From an uncultured Prevotella sp. (GTDB lineage Bacteria; Bacteroidota; Bacteroidia; Bacteroidales; Bacteroidaceae), in the NCBI GenBank assembly GCA_900315775.1, contig ONAJ01000013.1, forward strand, positions 1 through 53,790: a DNA stretch of 53,790 nucleotides. Direction: 5' to 3'. The number at the start of each line of letters is the position of its first letter. Positions within the stretch are counted from its first letter, which is position 1. Positions 15,529-24,045 of the stretch are shown one piece after another. Below the pieces are notes generated by a model. That model did no database searches, was not told the origin of the DNA, and worked only from the letters and a program-made list of their open reading frames with translations. The position numbers and the translations under genes were made by a program.

Positions 15529-16813
15529 CGTTCTTCGAACCGAATACGGCGTACCACAGCATGTAAGCCATAGCTACGAGAGGAACGATGTAAGATATTA
15601 TGTAGCCCGCAACATCTACGATAAGGTTCTGTATCAGCGGCAGTACGCCACCACCGACAACCATCATCATGAAGATTCCTGATGCCTGAGCGGTATATTT
15701 GCCCAGTCCCTCTGTTGCAAGGTTGAAGATACTTGCCCACATAATAGAGGTGCAGAGTCCGCAGAGCACGAGCAGCAGGGCGCTTACAGGCACCTCAGCC
15801 ATCTGGAACGAAGAACCCATAAACAGAGGCATTGAGGTCATTACCGTCTTAGGGATGAGGATAGCCAGGAGGATGAGTATAATGCCTGCTCCGTTGGTTG
15901 CTATCATCATGGTCTTTGAAGACACCTTGTCGGCGATGAATGTCGAGCAGAAACGACCTACAAGCATCAACAGCCAGTATGTTCCTGCTACGAAACCACC
16001 GATGGCAGCAGCGTTCTCGAGTATTCCGGCGCCCTTTGCCGACGTGTCGGCAATGTAGAAGTTCAGGGTTCCGGGGATACCTACCTCGACACCCACATAT
16101 ACGAAGATGGCGATGACGCCAAGTACGAAGTGGCGGAATGCCCAAGGAGAGTGCTCGAACTTGGTGTCGGCAGTTACCTTAGACTGCTCGGGGTCCTTGA
16201 TAGGAATCATTGCCAAGACGCAGAACGACAGGGCGAAGACAGCCATAGCGATGTAGAGCACGAGGTTCACATCGGCGAAGTCGGTCTCTTTGGTAAGCTC
16301 TCCGATGAGGGCACCGACAAACATTGGTGTCAGTGTGCCTGAGAGAGAGTTCAGCGTACCTCCGATGAGGTTCAGCTGGTTACCACGATTGCCGCCGCCT
16401 CCGAGGAGGTTAAGCATAGGATTGACAACAGTATTCAGCAGACAAACACAAAGACCCGACACGAAGGCACCTAAGAGGTAAATAACGTTGTCGGAATAGC
16501 CTTCAAGAGCCTCGAAGCCCGATATCCACTGAATGGTGACTCCCAAGAGTCCTACGACGATACCGATGAGTGCTGTGTTCTTATAGCCCACCTTTGAGAG
16601 CATCTTACCTGCGGGAATACCCATAAAGAGGTAAGCGAAGAAGTTCATGAAGTTACCCATCATAGCAAGCATATTGGAGCCGCCTACCTCAGGGTCGTTC
16701 TTCATAACCACACCAATTGGCGCTGCCAGATTGGTGACAAATGCTATCATTGCATAGAGGAACATCATCGTTATGATGGCGATGATCTTTCCGTTTTGTT
16801 TCTGACCACTCAT
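15506..16813 (-). CDS. MFS sugar transporter of the FucP / glucose-galactose type
   Basis: The 435-residue protein has 12 predicted membrane segments. Features of the FHS (FucP) branch of the MFS are visible: FLYAMIAFVTNLAAPIG in TM1, an AGKMLSKVGYKNTALIG loop-2-like motif (about 67-83), and LLGGGGNRGNQLNL between TM4 and TM5. Such proteins import hexoses by proton symport. It lies 40 bp after the zinc-ribbon protein gene with no clear promoter between, so it may be read from the Nif3 promoter. Confidence 0.88.
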   Translation of the reverse strand: MSGQKQNGKIIAIITMMFLYAMIAFVTNLAAPIGVVMKNDPEVGGSNMLAMMGNFMNFFAYLFMGIPAGKMLSKVGYKNTALIGIVVGLLGVTIQWISGFEALEGYSDNVIYLLGAFVSGLCVCLLNTVVNPMLNLLGGGGNRGNQLNLIGGTLNSLSGTLTPMFVGALIGELTKETDFADVNLVLYIAMAVFALSFCVLAMIPIKDPEQSKVTADTKFEHSPWAFRHFVLGVIAIFVYVGVEVGIPGTLNFYIADTSAKGAGILENAAAIGGFVAGTYWLLMLVGRFCSTFIADKVSSKTMMIATNGAGIILILLAILIPKTVMTSMPLFMGSSFQMAEVPVSALLLVLCGLCTSIMWASIFNLATEGLGKYTAQASGIFMMMVVGGGVLPLIQNLIVDVAGYIISYIVPLVAMAYMLWYAVFGSKNVNEDIPV

Positions 16814-16853
16814 TTTTTTAGATTGTAAGATTAATATTCAGGTTTTCTACTAT

Positions 16854-17681
16854 TTATTCTGCTGCGTCGTCTGTGGTCTTCTTACGGATAGCACGCTTAC
16901 GCTTTGGCTTATCCTCTGTTGGTTTGTCAATCTTTACACCAGCCAGTTCCGGGTCGATGAGGATACGTCCGCAGTACTCGCAAACGATGATTTTCTTGTG
17001 CATCTTGATGTCGAGCTGACGCTGTGGTGGAATCTTGTTGAAGCAACCTCCGCAGGCATCACGCTGTACGTAAACGATACCCAGACCGTTGCGTGCATTC
17101 TTGCGGATGCGCTTGAACGATGTGAGCAGACGTGATTCTATCTTGCCTTCGAGGTCCTTAGCCTTTGTCTTGAGCTTCTCTTCCTCGGTGCGTGTCTCGT
17201 CCATAATCTCGTCAAGCTCGTGGTTCTTCTCTACAAGAGCCTGCTTGCGGTCGTCGATAGTTTCTTCTATCTTCTTGACGTCCTCGCCGCGCTCAGCGAT
17301 GCGTGTGTTTGCCTCACCGATTTTCTTCTCGCAGAGCTGGATTTCGAGTTCCTGGTACTCTATCTCCTTGCTCAGGGTGTCGTACTCGCGGTTGTTCTTC
17401 ACGTCGTCAAGCTGTGTCTTATAGCGTGCCACACTTGCCTGAGCGTTAGCTATCTCGCCATTCTTCTGTACTATGGCGTCCTTGAGTTCCTTGATTTCGG
17501 TGTTTATCTTCTCCAGACGGGTGTTAAGACCTGCTATTTCGTCTTCCAGGTCCTGTACCTCAAGAGGAAGTTCACCACGAAGTGCTTTCTTCTCGTCAAT
17601 TGCCGACAGTGTTGTCTGCAACTGGAACAATGTCTTCAGTCTTTCTTCGACAGACATGTCTTGTGGATTTTTCTTTGCCAT
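16854..17681 (-). CDS. Coiled-coil protein with C4 zinc ribbon
   Basis: The 275-residue protein is a long coiled coil (about 15-190, rich in Glu/Lys/Gln heptads) ending in a C4-type zinc ribbon: ACGGCFNKIPPQRQ with the first CxxC and VCEYCGRIL with the second (about 207-243). A basic tail follows (KPKRKRAIRKK). This is the widespread C4-type zinc-ribbon family, often next to Nif3-like genes, whose members have been tied to nucleic-acid or ribosome-related roles in some bacteria. It starts 26 bp after the Nif3 gene. Confidence 0.9.
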   Translation of the reverse strand: MAKKNPQDMSVEERLKTLFQLQTTLSAIDEKKALRGELPLEVQDLEDEIAGLNTRLEKINTEIKELKDAIVQKNGEIANAQASVARYKTQLDDVKNNREYDTLSKEIEYQELEIQLCEKKIGEANTRIAERGEDVKKIEETIDDRKQALVEKNHELDEIMDETRTEEEKLKTKAKDLEGKIESRLLTSFKRIRKNARNGLGIVYVQRDACGGCFNKIPPQRQLDIKMHKKIIVCEYCGRILIDPELAGVKIDKPTEDKPKRKRAIRKKTTDDAAE

Positions 17682-17707
17682 TTTTCTTTGTTTTTTATTG
17701 TTTGTGA

Positions 17708-18505
17708 TTAATAATATCTTACCGGATTCTTCTGACTATCAGCCATTACGCAGCGCACACCCTTACATTCGCGCTCTATGATTTCACGGAACAGTTCGTT
17801 GGTGAAGTGTTCGCTTTCGTAGTGTCCGATGACAACAATCTGTATTTCCTGGTCGTGACCGAAATATTCGTGATAGTGCATCTCGCCCGTCACGAAGGCG
17901 TCGGCACCCTGAGCAATAGCGTCGTCAAGCATGAACGACCCTGCTCCGCCACATATCGCTACCTTACGTATCTCACGCTTCAGGAGTTCGTTGGTCATAA
18001 CACACTGCGCCTCCATACGGGTCTTTAGAAGTGATATGAAGTCGTTGGCGCTCAACGGCTTAGCAAACGTGCCGACATAAAGTCCGCACTTCTCTCCTTG
18101 AACTCCTTGAACTCCTTGAACTCCCTGAACTCCCTGTCTCCCAGTCTCCAGCCCCAACTTCTCCGCGATTTTCCAATTCACTCCTCCTACGGCGTTGTCC
18201 AGATTAGTATGCATAGACACTATGGTGACATCGTTCTTTATCGCCATCTTCACTGTTCTCTGCACGCTGTCAGCATCGACAATCTGTTTCAGTCCGCGGA
18301 ACAGCAGAGGGTGGTGACTAACCACGAGGTTACACCCTTTCTCTACGGCTTCGACTACTGTTTCTTCAGTAACGTCAAGACACAACAATGCCCCTGATAC
18401 TTCCGCTTCTGTCAGTCCCAGTTGCAAGCCGGCATTATCATAGTCTTCCTGCAAGGGCAGAGGCGCGAATTGTTCAAGGGCAGCAATTACTTCCTTTATT
18501 TTCAC
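17708..18505 (-). CDS. Nif3-like (YbgI/DUF34) dinuclear metal-centre protein
   Basis: This 265-residue protein has the Nif3 metal ligands: VVSHHPLLFRG (about 61-71), HTNLDNAVGGVNW (about 99-111) and EMHYHEYFGH ... GHYESEHF (about 213-240). The family forms hexameric rings with two metals per subunit; its biochemical role is unsettled, with GTP cyclohydrolase-like or repair functions proposed. Residues about 123-137 are a low-complexity GVQGVQGVQGVQ insert encoded by a 9-bp tandem array that typical relatives would not need. A TACCTTTG element (18529-18536) lies 23 bp before the ATG. Confidence 0.93.
   Translation of the reverse strand: MKIKEVIAALEQFAPLPLQEDYDNAGLQLGLTEAEVSGALLCLDVTEETVVEAVEKGCNLVVSHHPLLFRGLKQIVDADSVQRTVKMAIKNDVTIVSMHTNLDNAVGGVNWKIAEKLGLETGRQGVQGVQGVQGVQGEKCGLYVGTFAKPLSANDFISLLKTRMEAQCVMTNELLKREIRKVAICGGAGSFMLDDAIAQGADAFVTGEMHYHEYFGHDQEIQIVVIGHYESEHFTNELFREIIERECKGVRCVMADSQKNPVRYY
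18094..18138. repeat. 9-bp tandem array inside the Nif3 gene
   Basis: Five 9-bp units on the plus strand (CTCCTTGAA three times, CTCCCTGAA, CTCCCTGTC) encode repeated Gly-Val-Gln on the minus strand. The same words occur in mfd (43531-43572) and, as reverse complement, in the HdeD-like gene (27661-27750). Confidence 0.92.
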
Positions 18506-18589
18506 GCTAATACGTATTAATGTGGTTGCAAAGGTAGTGTTTTTTCTCCTTTATTATTATTAATATGCTTTTCCTTTAGCGTTTTTTAA

Positions 18590-19396
18590 CTACTTCAGGA
18601 AACGGCGCATCAGTTCTTGTGGTATAGCCCTGCGTCGTGCGTAGTCGCTGAGTTGGTCGGCTCCTATCTTTCCTATGTCGAAATAGCGTGCTTCGGGGTG
18701 TGCTATCATAAGTCCGCTGACGGAGGCGTGTGGCACCATCATGCCGCTCTCGGTGAGTCGTATTCCTATGGACTTCATATCGAGGAGGTCCGAGAGCAGG
18801 AAGTTTATGCTTGTATCGGGCAGCGAAGGGTAGCCCACAGCGGGACGGATGCCCTGAAAGCGCTCTGCGTGGAGGTCTTCTATGGTGAGGTTCTCGTCGG
18901 GAGCGTAGCCCCAATAGTGCTTTCTGACCTCAAGATGCAACACCTCAGCAGCAGCCTCAGCGAGTCGGTCGGAGAGTGTCTGCAGGAGCATCTTCTGGTA
19001 AGGGTCGTCACACTTCGCGCATCCTTCTACGGAGGGTTCCTGAGCCAGGTTGTGACAGGTTGTGGCAAAGAGTCCTATCCTGTCGGCTATCCCCATAGAC
19101 TTGGGACGTATGAAGTCGGCAAGACAAAGACTTGGTGTAGTCTGTTGCTGGCGCAACATAGGTATGCGCACTCCGTCAACGATGATGTCGTCGCCCTCGC
19201 TATTTGCCTCGCAGAGACGGAAGACGCACTGTACCCTACTGTTCGTATTCATCTTTTCGAGCAACAGCATAGCGTCCTCGCGGAGCGACTTCTTCTCGTC
19301 GCCCGTCTTTCCGCTCACTCCCCATGCGTGGTCGAAGTACACCCAGTTTATGTAGGGTATCAGCGTATGGACACTATATTCCAGTTGTTTTCTCAT
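18590..19396 (-). CDS. Free-standing methionine synthase (MetH) activation domain
   Basis: This 268-residue protein matches the C-terminal AdoMet-binding activation domain of cobalamin-dependent methionine synthase along its whole length: CLADFIRPK (about 91-99), RKHYWGYAPDENL (about 158-170), the AdoMet-binding GIRPAVGYPSLPD (about 182-194), LTESGMMVPHASVSG (about 216-230) and MIAHPEARYFDIG (about 232-244). In MetH this domain supports reductive methylation of oxidised cobalamin. Here it is a separate gene starting with a near-canonical N-terminus, so MetH would be split. Its start overlaps the pyrC stop by 4 bp (ATGA), making it the last gene of the ftsB-to-pyrC run. Confidence 0.92.
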   Translation of the reverse strand: MRKQLEYSVHTLIPYINWVYFDHAWGVSGKTGDEKKSLREDAMLLLEKMNTNSRVQCVFRLCEANSEGDDIIVDGVRIPMLRQQQTTPSLCLADFIRPKSMGIADRIGLFATTCHNLAQEPSVEGCAKCDDPYQKMLLQTLSDRLAEAAAEVLHLEVRKHYWGYAPDENLTIEDLHAERFQGIRPAVGYPSLPDTSINFLLSDLLDMKSIGIRLTESGMMVPHASVSGLMIAHPEARYFDIGKIGADQLSDYARRRAIPQELMRRFLK

Positions 19397-20709
19397 CTGA
19401 ATACCAGTTCGCGTCCTTTGCTCTCAGCATCGAACTTTCCATTATCGTATATATGATTTCCGTTACAGAACGTGTGTTCTACGCGCCAACGGAACTGTTC
19501 TCCCTCCATAGGACTCCAGCCGCAACGACTCTGGACGATGTCTTTTGTTACTGTCCAGGGACTGTCGGGACGCACTACTGTGACGTCTGCCCAATAGCCG
19601 GTACGCAGGAAACCGCGCCGACGGACCTTGAAGAGTGTTGCGGGGTTATGACACATAAGCTCAACGAGACGTTCTATTGTGAGTATTCCTCTGTTTACCA
19701 ACTCGAGCATAGCAACGAGCGAGAACTGCACCATAGGCATTCCCGAGACGGCTTTCAGCGCTCCTCCCTGTTTCTCGCTGAGCAGGTGTGGGGCGTGGTC
19801 TGTGCCAACTGTCGTTATGCGTCCGTCGAGGAGTGCCTCACGGAGTGCATCGCGGTCTTTTGGCGCCTTCACAGAGGGGTTACACTTTATGAGAGCCCCC
19901 AGACGGTCGTAGTCGCGATTGGTGAACCACAGATGGGCGATGACAGCCTCAGCAGTGATATTACGGTACTTCCCGAAGAGTTCCAGTTCGCGGGCTGTGG
20001 AGACGTGGGCTACGTGAAGTCGGGTGCCGAAGGTTTTAGCGAGTGCTACCGCCAGCGAGGTGCTTTCGTAACACGCCTCCTCGCTACGCAACAGCTGGTG
20101 CATGTATATCGGTGCGTCGTCGCCCTCAGACTTCCTGTATTGTGCTATCGTCTTGTTTATTATGTCGGTATCCTCACAATGTGCCATTATGGGCATTTCA
20201 GCACTTCGGAAGATATTCTCCAATGCCTCTCTGCGGTCAACGAGCATATTACCTGTGGAGGAACCCATAAAAAGTTTTATTCCGGGAATACGATGCGGGT
20301 CTAACTGCTTGAAGGTCTCGTAGTTATCATTTGTTGCACCGAAGAAGAAGGAGTAGTTCACATGACTCTTCTCTGCTCCCCTACTGAACTTGTCGTCGAG
20401 GGCTTCGAGGGTTGTTGTCTGCGGTATGGTGTTGGGCATATCGAAGAAACTCGTAACTCCTCCGTAAGCTGCTGCCCTACTCTCGCTCTCGATGTCGGCT
20501 TTCGTCGTCATCCCAGGCTCACGGAAGTGTACGTGGTCGTCGATGACTCCCGGCAGAACGAAACATCCCGTAGCATCGACAATACGGTCGACGTTACGGG
20601 GTGCTTCACCTTCTATTATCTCTGCGATGTGCTCGTCGTCGATGAGCAGATGTGCCTTGAAGCTTCGTCCCTCGCTTACGAGTGTTCCATTACTGATTAG
20701 TATTCTCAT
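19393..20709 (-). CDS. pyrC: Dihydroorotase
   Basis: This 438-residue class I dihydroorotase catalyses ring closure of carbamoyl aspartate in pyrimidine synthesis. It shows the metal-binding DDHVHFREPG (about 56-65), SRAAAYGGVTSFFDMPNT (about 77-94), IMAHCED (about 172-178), LHVAHVST (about 228-235) and the TDHAPH segment (about 301-306). It overlaps the DUF4369 gene upstream by 20 bp and the MetH-activation gene downstream by 4 bp. pyrK and pyrD lie about 8 kb away in another transcript. Confidence 0.97.
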   Translation of the reverse strand: MRILISNGTLVSEGRSFKAHLLIDDEHIAEIIEGEAPRNVDRIVDATGCFVLPGVIDDHVHFREPGMTTKADIESESRAAAYGGVTSFFDMPNTIPQTTTLEALDDKFSRGAEKSHVNYSFFFGATNDNYETFKQLDPHRIPGIKLFMGSSTGNMLVDRREALENIFRSAEMPIMAHCEDTDIINKTIAQYRKSEGDDAPIYMHQLLRSEEACYESTSLAVALAKTFGTRLHVAHVSTARELELFGKYRNITAEAVIAHLWFTNRDYDRLGALIKCNPSVKAPKDRDALREALLDGRITTVGTDHAPHLLSEKQGGALKAVSGMPMVQFSLVAMLELVNRGILTIERLVELMCHNPATLFKVRRRGFLRTGYWADVTVVRPDSPWTVTKDIVQSRCGWSPMEGEQFRWRVEHTFCNGNHIYDNGKFDAESKGRELVFR

Positions 20710-21427
20710 TGGGGTTTATCATTCCATTCATCATATCCTGATTGCGGAGCGCCTTCTGATAATAGTCTCGCACATATTCGTTATTCTTGAAATAGTCAGG
20801 AGCCTTGCTCATCAGGGCTTCTATCCAGGGTTGCAGCTCAGGATATGGTGTTGCTGCCGTCATGAGGAAGAAGACGCCCGGTCCGAGGACGTTGTCGAAA
20901 TTGTCTTCTATGAACGATGTCACCAGTCTGTCGCGCTGCATGAGTATTCTGTCGGCAGCATCGTTAAGGCGTTTGTTCACCTCAATCTCGTCCTCGCCGT
21001 TCATAATGGCCTGCGACTGCTGATGACTGAGGTCGTCCATCTGACTGTTCAACTTCTGGAACCTGTCCATAAAGACTGTCAGCGTGTCGTTAAGGGGTGT
21101 TCCTCCCACCCGCTGCTGTACGTTGTCGAGGACGAGTGTTATGGTACCTTCTTCGAGGACTATCGGCATAAGACTGACGTCGTCGAGGAACAGTGTTGTC
21201 ATGCTGGTGGAGTCAACTACTCCGCTGAAATGAAACTGTCCGTGAACAACTTCGCAAGAATCGACATTCTTCATGTCGTTCTCATTATATATTTTAAGGT
21301 ATAGCTTCTGACCGTCGAGTGCAGTAAGGTCGGTGGAGCCGTTTACTGTGTATTTCTGTGCACACGATGTCAACAGAGTCAACATCAGTAGCGTATAGAT
21401 AGATTTTGCAGTTATTTGTATTTTCAT
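20690..21427 (-). CDS. DUF4369-type lipoprotein
   Basis: This 245-residue protein has a lipoprotein signal with lipobox LTSC (Cys about 22). The mature part begins with the DUF4369 pattern (LDGQKLYLKIYN, followed by VVHGQFHFSGVVDS), which is usually joined to a thioredoxin-like domain in Bacteroidetes proteins such as TlpA relatives. Here no CxxC thioredoxin domain follows; a helical region of about 130 residues takes its place. It is anchored in the cell envelope; function unknown. The C-terminal end overlaps the pyrC start by 20 bp. Confidence 0.82.
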   Translation of the reverse strand: MKIQITAKSIYTLLMLTLLTSCAQKYTVNGSTDLTALDGQKLYLKIYNENDMKNVDSCEVVHGQFHFSGVVDSTSMTTLFLDDVSLMPIVLEEGTITLVLDNVQQRVGGTPLNDTLTVFMDRFQKLNSQMDDLSHQQSQAIMNGEDEIEVNKRLNDAADRILMQRDRLVTSFIEDNFDNVLGPGVFFLMTAATPYPELQPWIEALMSKAPDYFKNNEYVRDYYQKALRNQDMMNGMINPNENTNQ

Positions 21428-21430
21428 CGG

Positions 21431-21865
21431 TTATTTCTGATTATTTTGTTCGCGTTCCAGCTCTTTTGAGAGTCGGTGCGTAGTATATATCTGTATTATA
21501 GCGGCAATGAGCATCGTCACCACCCAGTTATTATGGACTACATATTGATTATATGCTCGCAGACCGTCCATTCCGAATCTAACGAAGAGGGGCAGCGTGA
21601 AGCAATATACATTCTCAACCATAAGGAGACCGGAAACGACGAAGAGGATGTCGCTGATGAGGAGAATCCTGCGCAGACGACGTATCGCTAAACTGTTGCC
21701 GCCGTAGGTCTGCAACATCTGCATAGAGGCGAAACCCACAGCGCCTACAAGAAACGTCCAAGGAGCTACCTTGCTAAGTCCAAAGAAGTTCAGTGCCACA
21801 CCAATAACCATCATCGTTCCTCCGCAGAGGAATATCGCTGTCTGTATCTTATTCAGTTGTCTCAT
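21431..21865 (-). CDS. Small four-helix integral membrane protein, unknown
   Basis: The 144-residue protein has four hydrophobic segments (about 10-28, 33-50, 65-88 and 110-130) and a charged C-terminus (LSKELEREQNNQK). No family is recognised. It overlaps the FtsB-like gene by 17 bp and is 3 bp from the DUF4369 gene. Confidence 0.8.
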   Translation of the reverse strand: MRQLNKIQTAIFLCGGTMMVIGVALNFFGLSKVAPWTFLVGAVGFASMQMLQTYGGNSLAIRRLRRILLISDILFVVSGLLMVENVYCFTLPLFVRFGMDGLRAYNQYVVHNNWVVTMLIAAIIQIYTTHRLSKELEREQNNQK

Positions 21866-22184
21866 TATTCTCTTCTGTAGGTATTTCGTCGCTCAGCACA
21901 AAGATATCCTCATCGTCGGTCTTCATAAAATAGCGCTCGCGGGCTATCTTACGTATCGTCGCCGGATCACGACGTAGCTCGTGCAACTGTGCCTTGTTAC
22001 GCTGGTGTTCTTTGTCAAATTCCTCTATTTGTTCCTTCAACTCGTTCTTCTGCATAGAGTACTGTATGCGCTTGATGAAACTGTTTTCATCGAGCACGCC
22101 GACAATTAACAAACCTATGATAATCACAAGCCAATACTTGTTGTGACCGATAAAGTTCCACAGCGCTGATTTAAAACGACTCAT
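21849..22184 (-). CDS. FtsB/DivIC-family septum formation protein
   Basis: The 111-residue protein has a short N-terminal tail, one membrane segment (about 18-33), a coiled coil (about 40-75) and the DivIC/FtsB ending RRDPATIRKIARERYFMKTDDEDIF. This family forms the FtsQLB divisome subcomplex in the inner membrane. It heads a tightly packed run ending at the MetH-activation gene. A TATCTTTG element (22206-22213, minus strand) lies 21 bp before the ATG. Confidence 0.9.
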   Translation of the reverse strand: MSRFKSALWNFIGHNKYWLVIIIGLLIVGVLDENSFIKRIQYSMQKNELKEQIEEFDKEHQRNKAQLHELRRDPATIRKIARERYFMKTDDEDIFVLSDEIPTEENNETTE

Positions 22185-22296
22185 TACTTTTTTCTAATTT
22201 TCCTGCAAAGATAAAAATAATTCGAACATTATTCTTAAAACATCATTCATAATTAAAGAAAATTTGCTATATTTGCATCCGCTAAACAGTTTTTTT

Positions 22297-24045
22297 ATGA
22301 AAGAATACATAGTATCAGCAAGAAAATACCGACCAATGACCTTCGACACCGTCGTGGGACAGTCGGCGCTGACGACTACTCTGAAGAACGCCGTGAAGAG
22401 TGGAAAACTGGCTCACGCCTACCTCTTCTGCGGACCACGAGGAGTTGGAAAGACAACGTGCGCACGAATCTTCGCTAAGGCGATAAACTGCGAACACCCC
22501 ACAGAAAGCGGTGAGGCTTGTAACAACTGCGAGAGCTGTCAGTCGTTCAACGAACAGCGCTCGTACAACATCTTTGAACTTGACGCCGCATCGAATAATG
22601 GTGTGGAGCACATCAAGACACTGATGGAACAGACACGCATACCGCCGCAGATGGGTAAGTACAAAGTGTTTATCATCGACGAGGTGCACATGCTCTCCAC
22701 AGCGGCTTTCAACGCCTTCCTGAAAACTCTTGAAGAGCCGCCAGCACACGTCATCTTCATTCTCGCCACAACGGAGAAACACAAGATTCTGCCTACCATC
22801 ATCTCACGCTGTCAGATATACGACTTCGAACGCATGACGGTTTCTAACATCGTGGGTTACCTTAAAGAGGTAGCAGAGAAAGAAGGAGTAACCTATGAAG
22901 AGGAGGCCCTCAACGTCATTGCCGAGAAGGCTGACGGAGGTATGCGTGATGCACTGAGCATTTTCGACCAGGCGGCATCGTTCTGTCAGGGAAATATAAC
23001 CTATGAGAAGGTTCTCGACGACCTCAACGTATTGGACAGCGAGAACTACTTTAACATTATAGACCTCGCCCTCGAGAATAAGGTTGCGGAGACGATGGTA
23101 CTCCTGAATGATGTCATAGCAAAGGGTTTCGACGGAGGACACCTCATCGGTGGACTCGCAAAACACGTTCGCAACGTGCTTATGGCAAAGGACGATTCCA
23201 CGCTGTCGCTCCTCGAAGTGTCCGACCAACAACGTCAGCGCTACAAAGAACAGGCGGCAAAATGTCCTGCTCCGTTCCTTTATAAGGCGCTGAAACTGAT
23301 GAATCAGTGCGACATAAGCTATCGACAGAGCTCCAACAAACGACTCCTTGTGGAACTGACACTGATACAGGTGGCACAGATAACGCAAGAGGAAGACACA
23401 CCTGTCGCGGGGCGTAGCCCTAAACGATTAAAATCCCTGTTCCAAAGAACTCTGACACAACAGGTTCCGCAGAATAAAACAGCTAAGCAGGTGGCTGTTG
23501 CAGAACCCGTTGTGCCTAAAACAGAACCCACTGAACCCACAGCACCTAAAGCGCCAACAGCGAAAAGACAAAGTCTCAGCGCTATGGGATTCTCGTTCTC
23601 GTCGTTGAAGAAAAGACACGAAAGTACAAAAACGTCCGACGACAGCGACGAAATAAAGATTACAGCTACAGACGAAGGCTCTGCTCCCTTCACACAGATA
23701 GAGCTGAAGACGGAGTGGAATAATATGCTTAACAGGATGCCACAGTCTATGGTGGGACTGGTAGCCCGACTGAAGAACATAACCCCAAAACTCCTGGATT
23801 ATCCTAACGTAGAAGTGGTTGTGGACAACCAGATTCTACTTAACCAACTGAAACAGATACAAGGTCGCATAAGGGCTACTCTCGCCAACGACCTTAAAGA
23901 ACCTAACCTCACGCTATCGTTACGTCTTACACAGGGCAGCGAGGTACGTAAGACGCTTTCCAAAAAAGAACTGTTCGAGAAAATGCGCAAAAATAATCCC
24001 GCAGTCGAGAAACTGCGGGAATCACTTGATCTTATTCTATCCTAA
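22297..24045 (+). CDS. dnaX: DNA polymerase III subunits gamma and tau
   Basis: From the ATG at 22297 the protein has 582 residues. It shows the DnaX features: RKYRPMTFDTVVGQ, Walker A GPRGVGKTTCAR (about 40-51), a four-cysteine zinc module (about 61-84), DEVHML Walker B (about 124-129), the SRC sensor region (about 167) and the tau C-terminal extension with low-complexity Pro/Thr/Lys linker (about 390-450). It is the ATPase of the clamp loader. A TATATTTG element lies at 22268-22275. The stop overlaps the convergent asnA stop by 4 bp. Confidence 0.97.
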   Translation: MKEYIVSARKYRPMTFDTVVGQSALTTTLKNAVKSGKLAHAYLFCGPRGVGKTTCARIFAKAINCEHPTESGEACNNCESCQSFNEQRSYNIFELDAASNNGVEHIKTLMEQTRIPPQMGKYKVFIIDEVHMLSTAAFNAFLKTLEEPPAHVIFILATTEKHKILPTIISRCQIYDFERMTVSNIVGYLKEVAEKEGVTYEEEALNVIAEKADGGMRDALSIFDQAASFCQGNITYEKVLDDLNVLDSENYFNIIDLALENKVAETMVLLNDVIAKGFDGGHLIGGLAKHVRNVLMAKDDSTLSLLEVSDQQRQRYKEQAAKCPAPFLYKALKLMNQCDISYRQSSNKRLLVELTLIQVAQITQEEDTPVAGRSPKRLKSLFQRTLTQQVPQNKTAKQVAVAEPVVPKTEPTEPTAPKAPTAKRQSLSAMGFSFSSLKKRHESTKTSDDSDEIKITATDEGSAPFTQIELKTEWNNMLNRMPQSMVGLVARLKNITPKLLDYPNVEVVVDNQILLNQLKQIQGRIRATLANDLKEPNLTLSLRLTQGSEVRKTLSKKELFEKMRKNNPAVEKLRESLDLILS

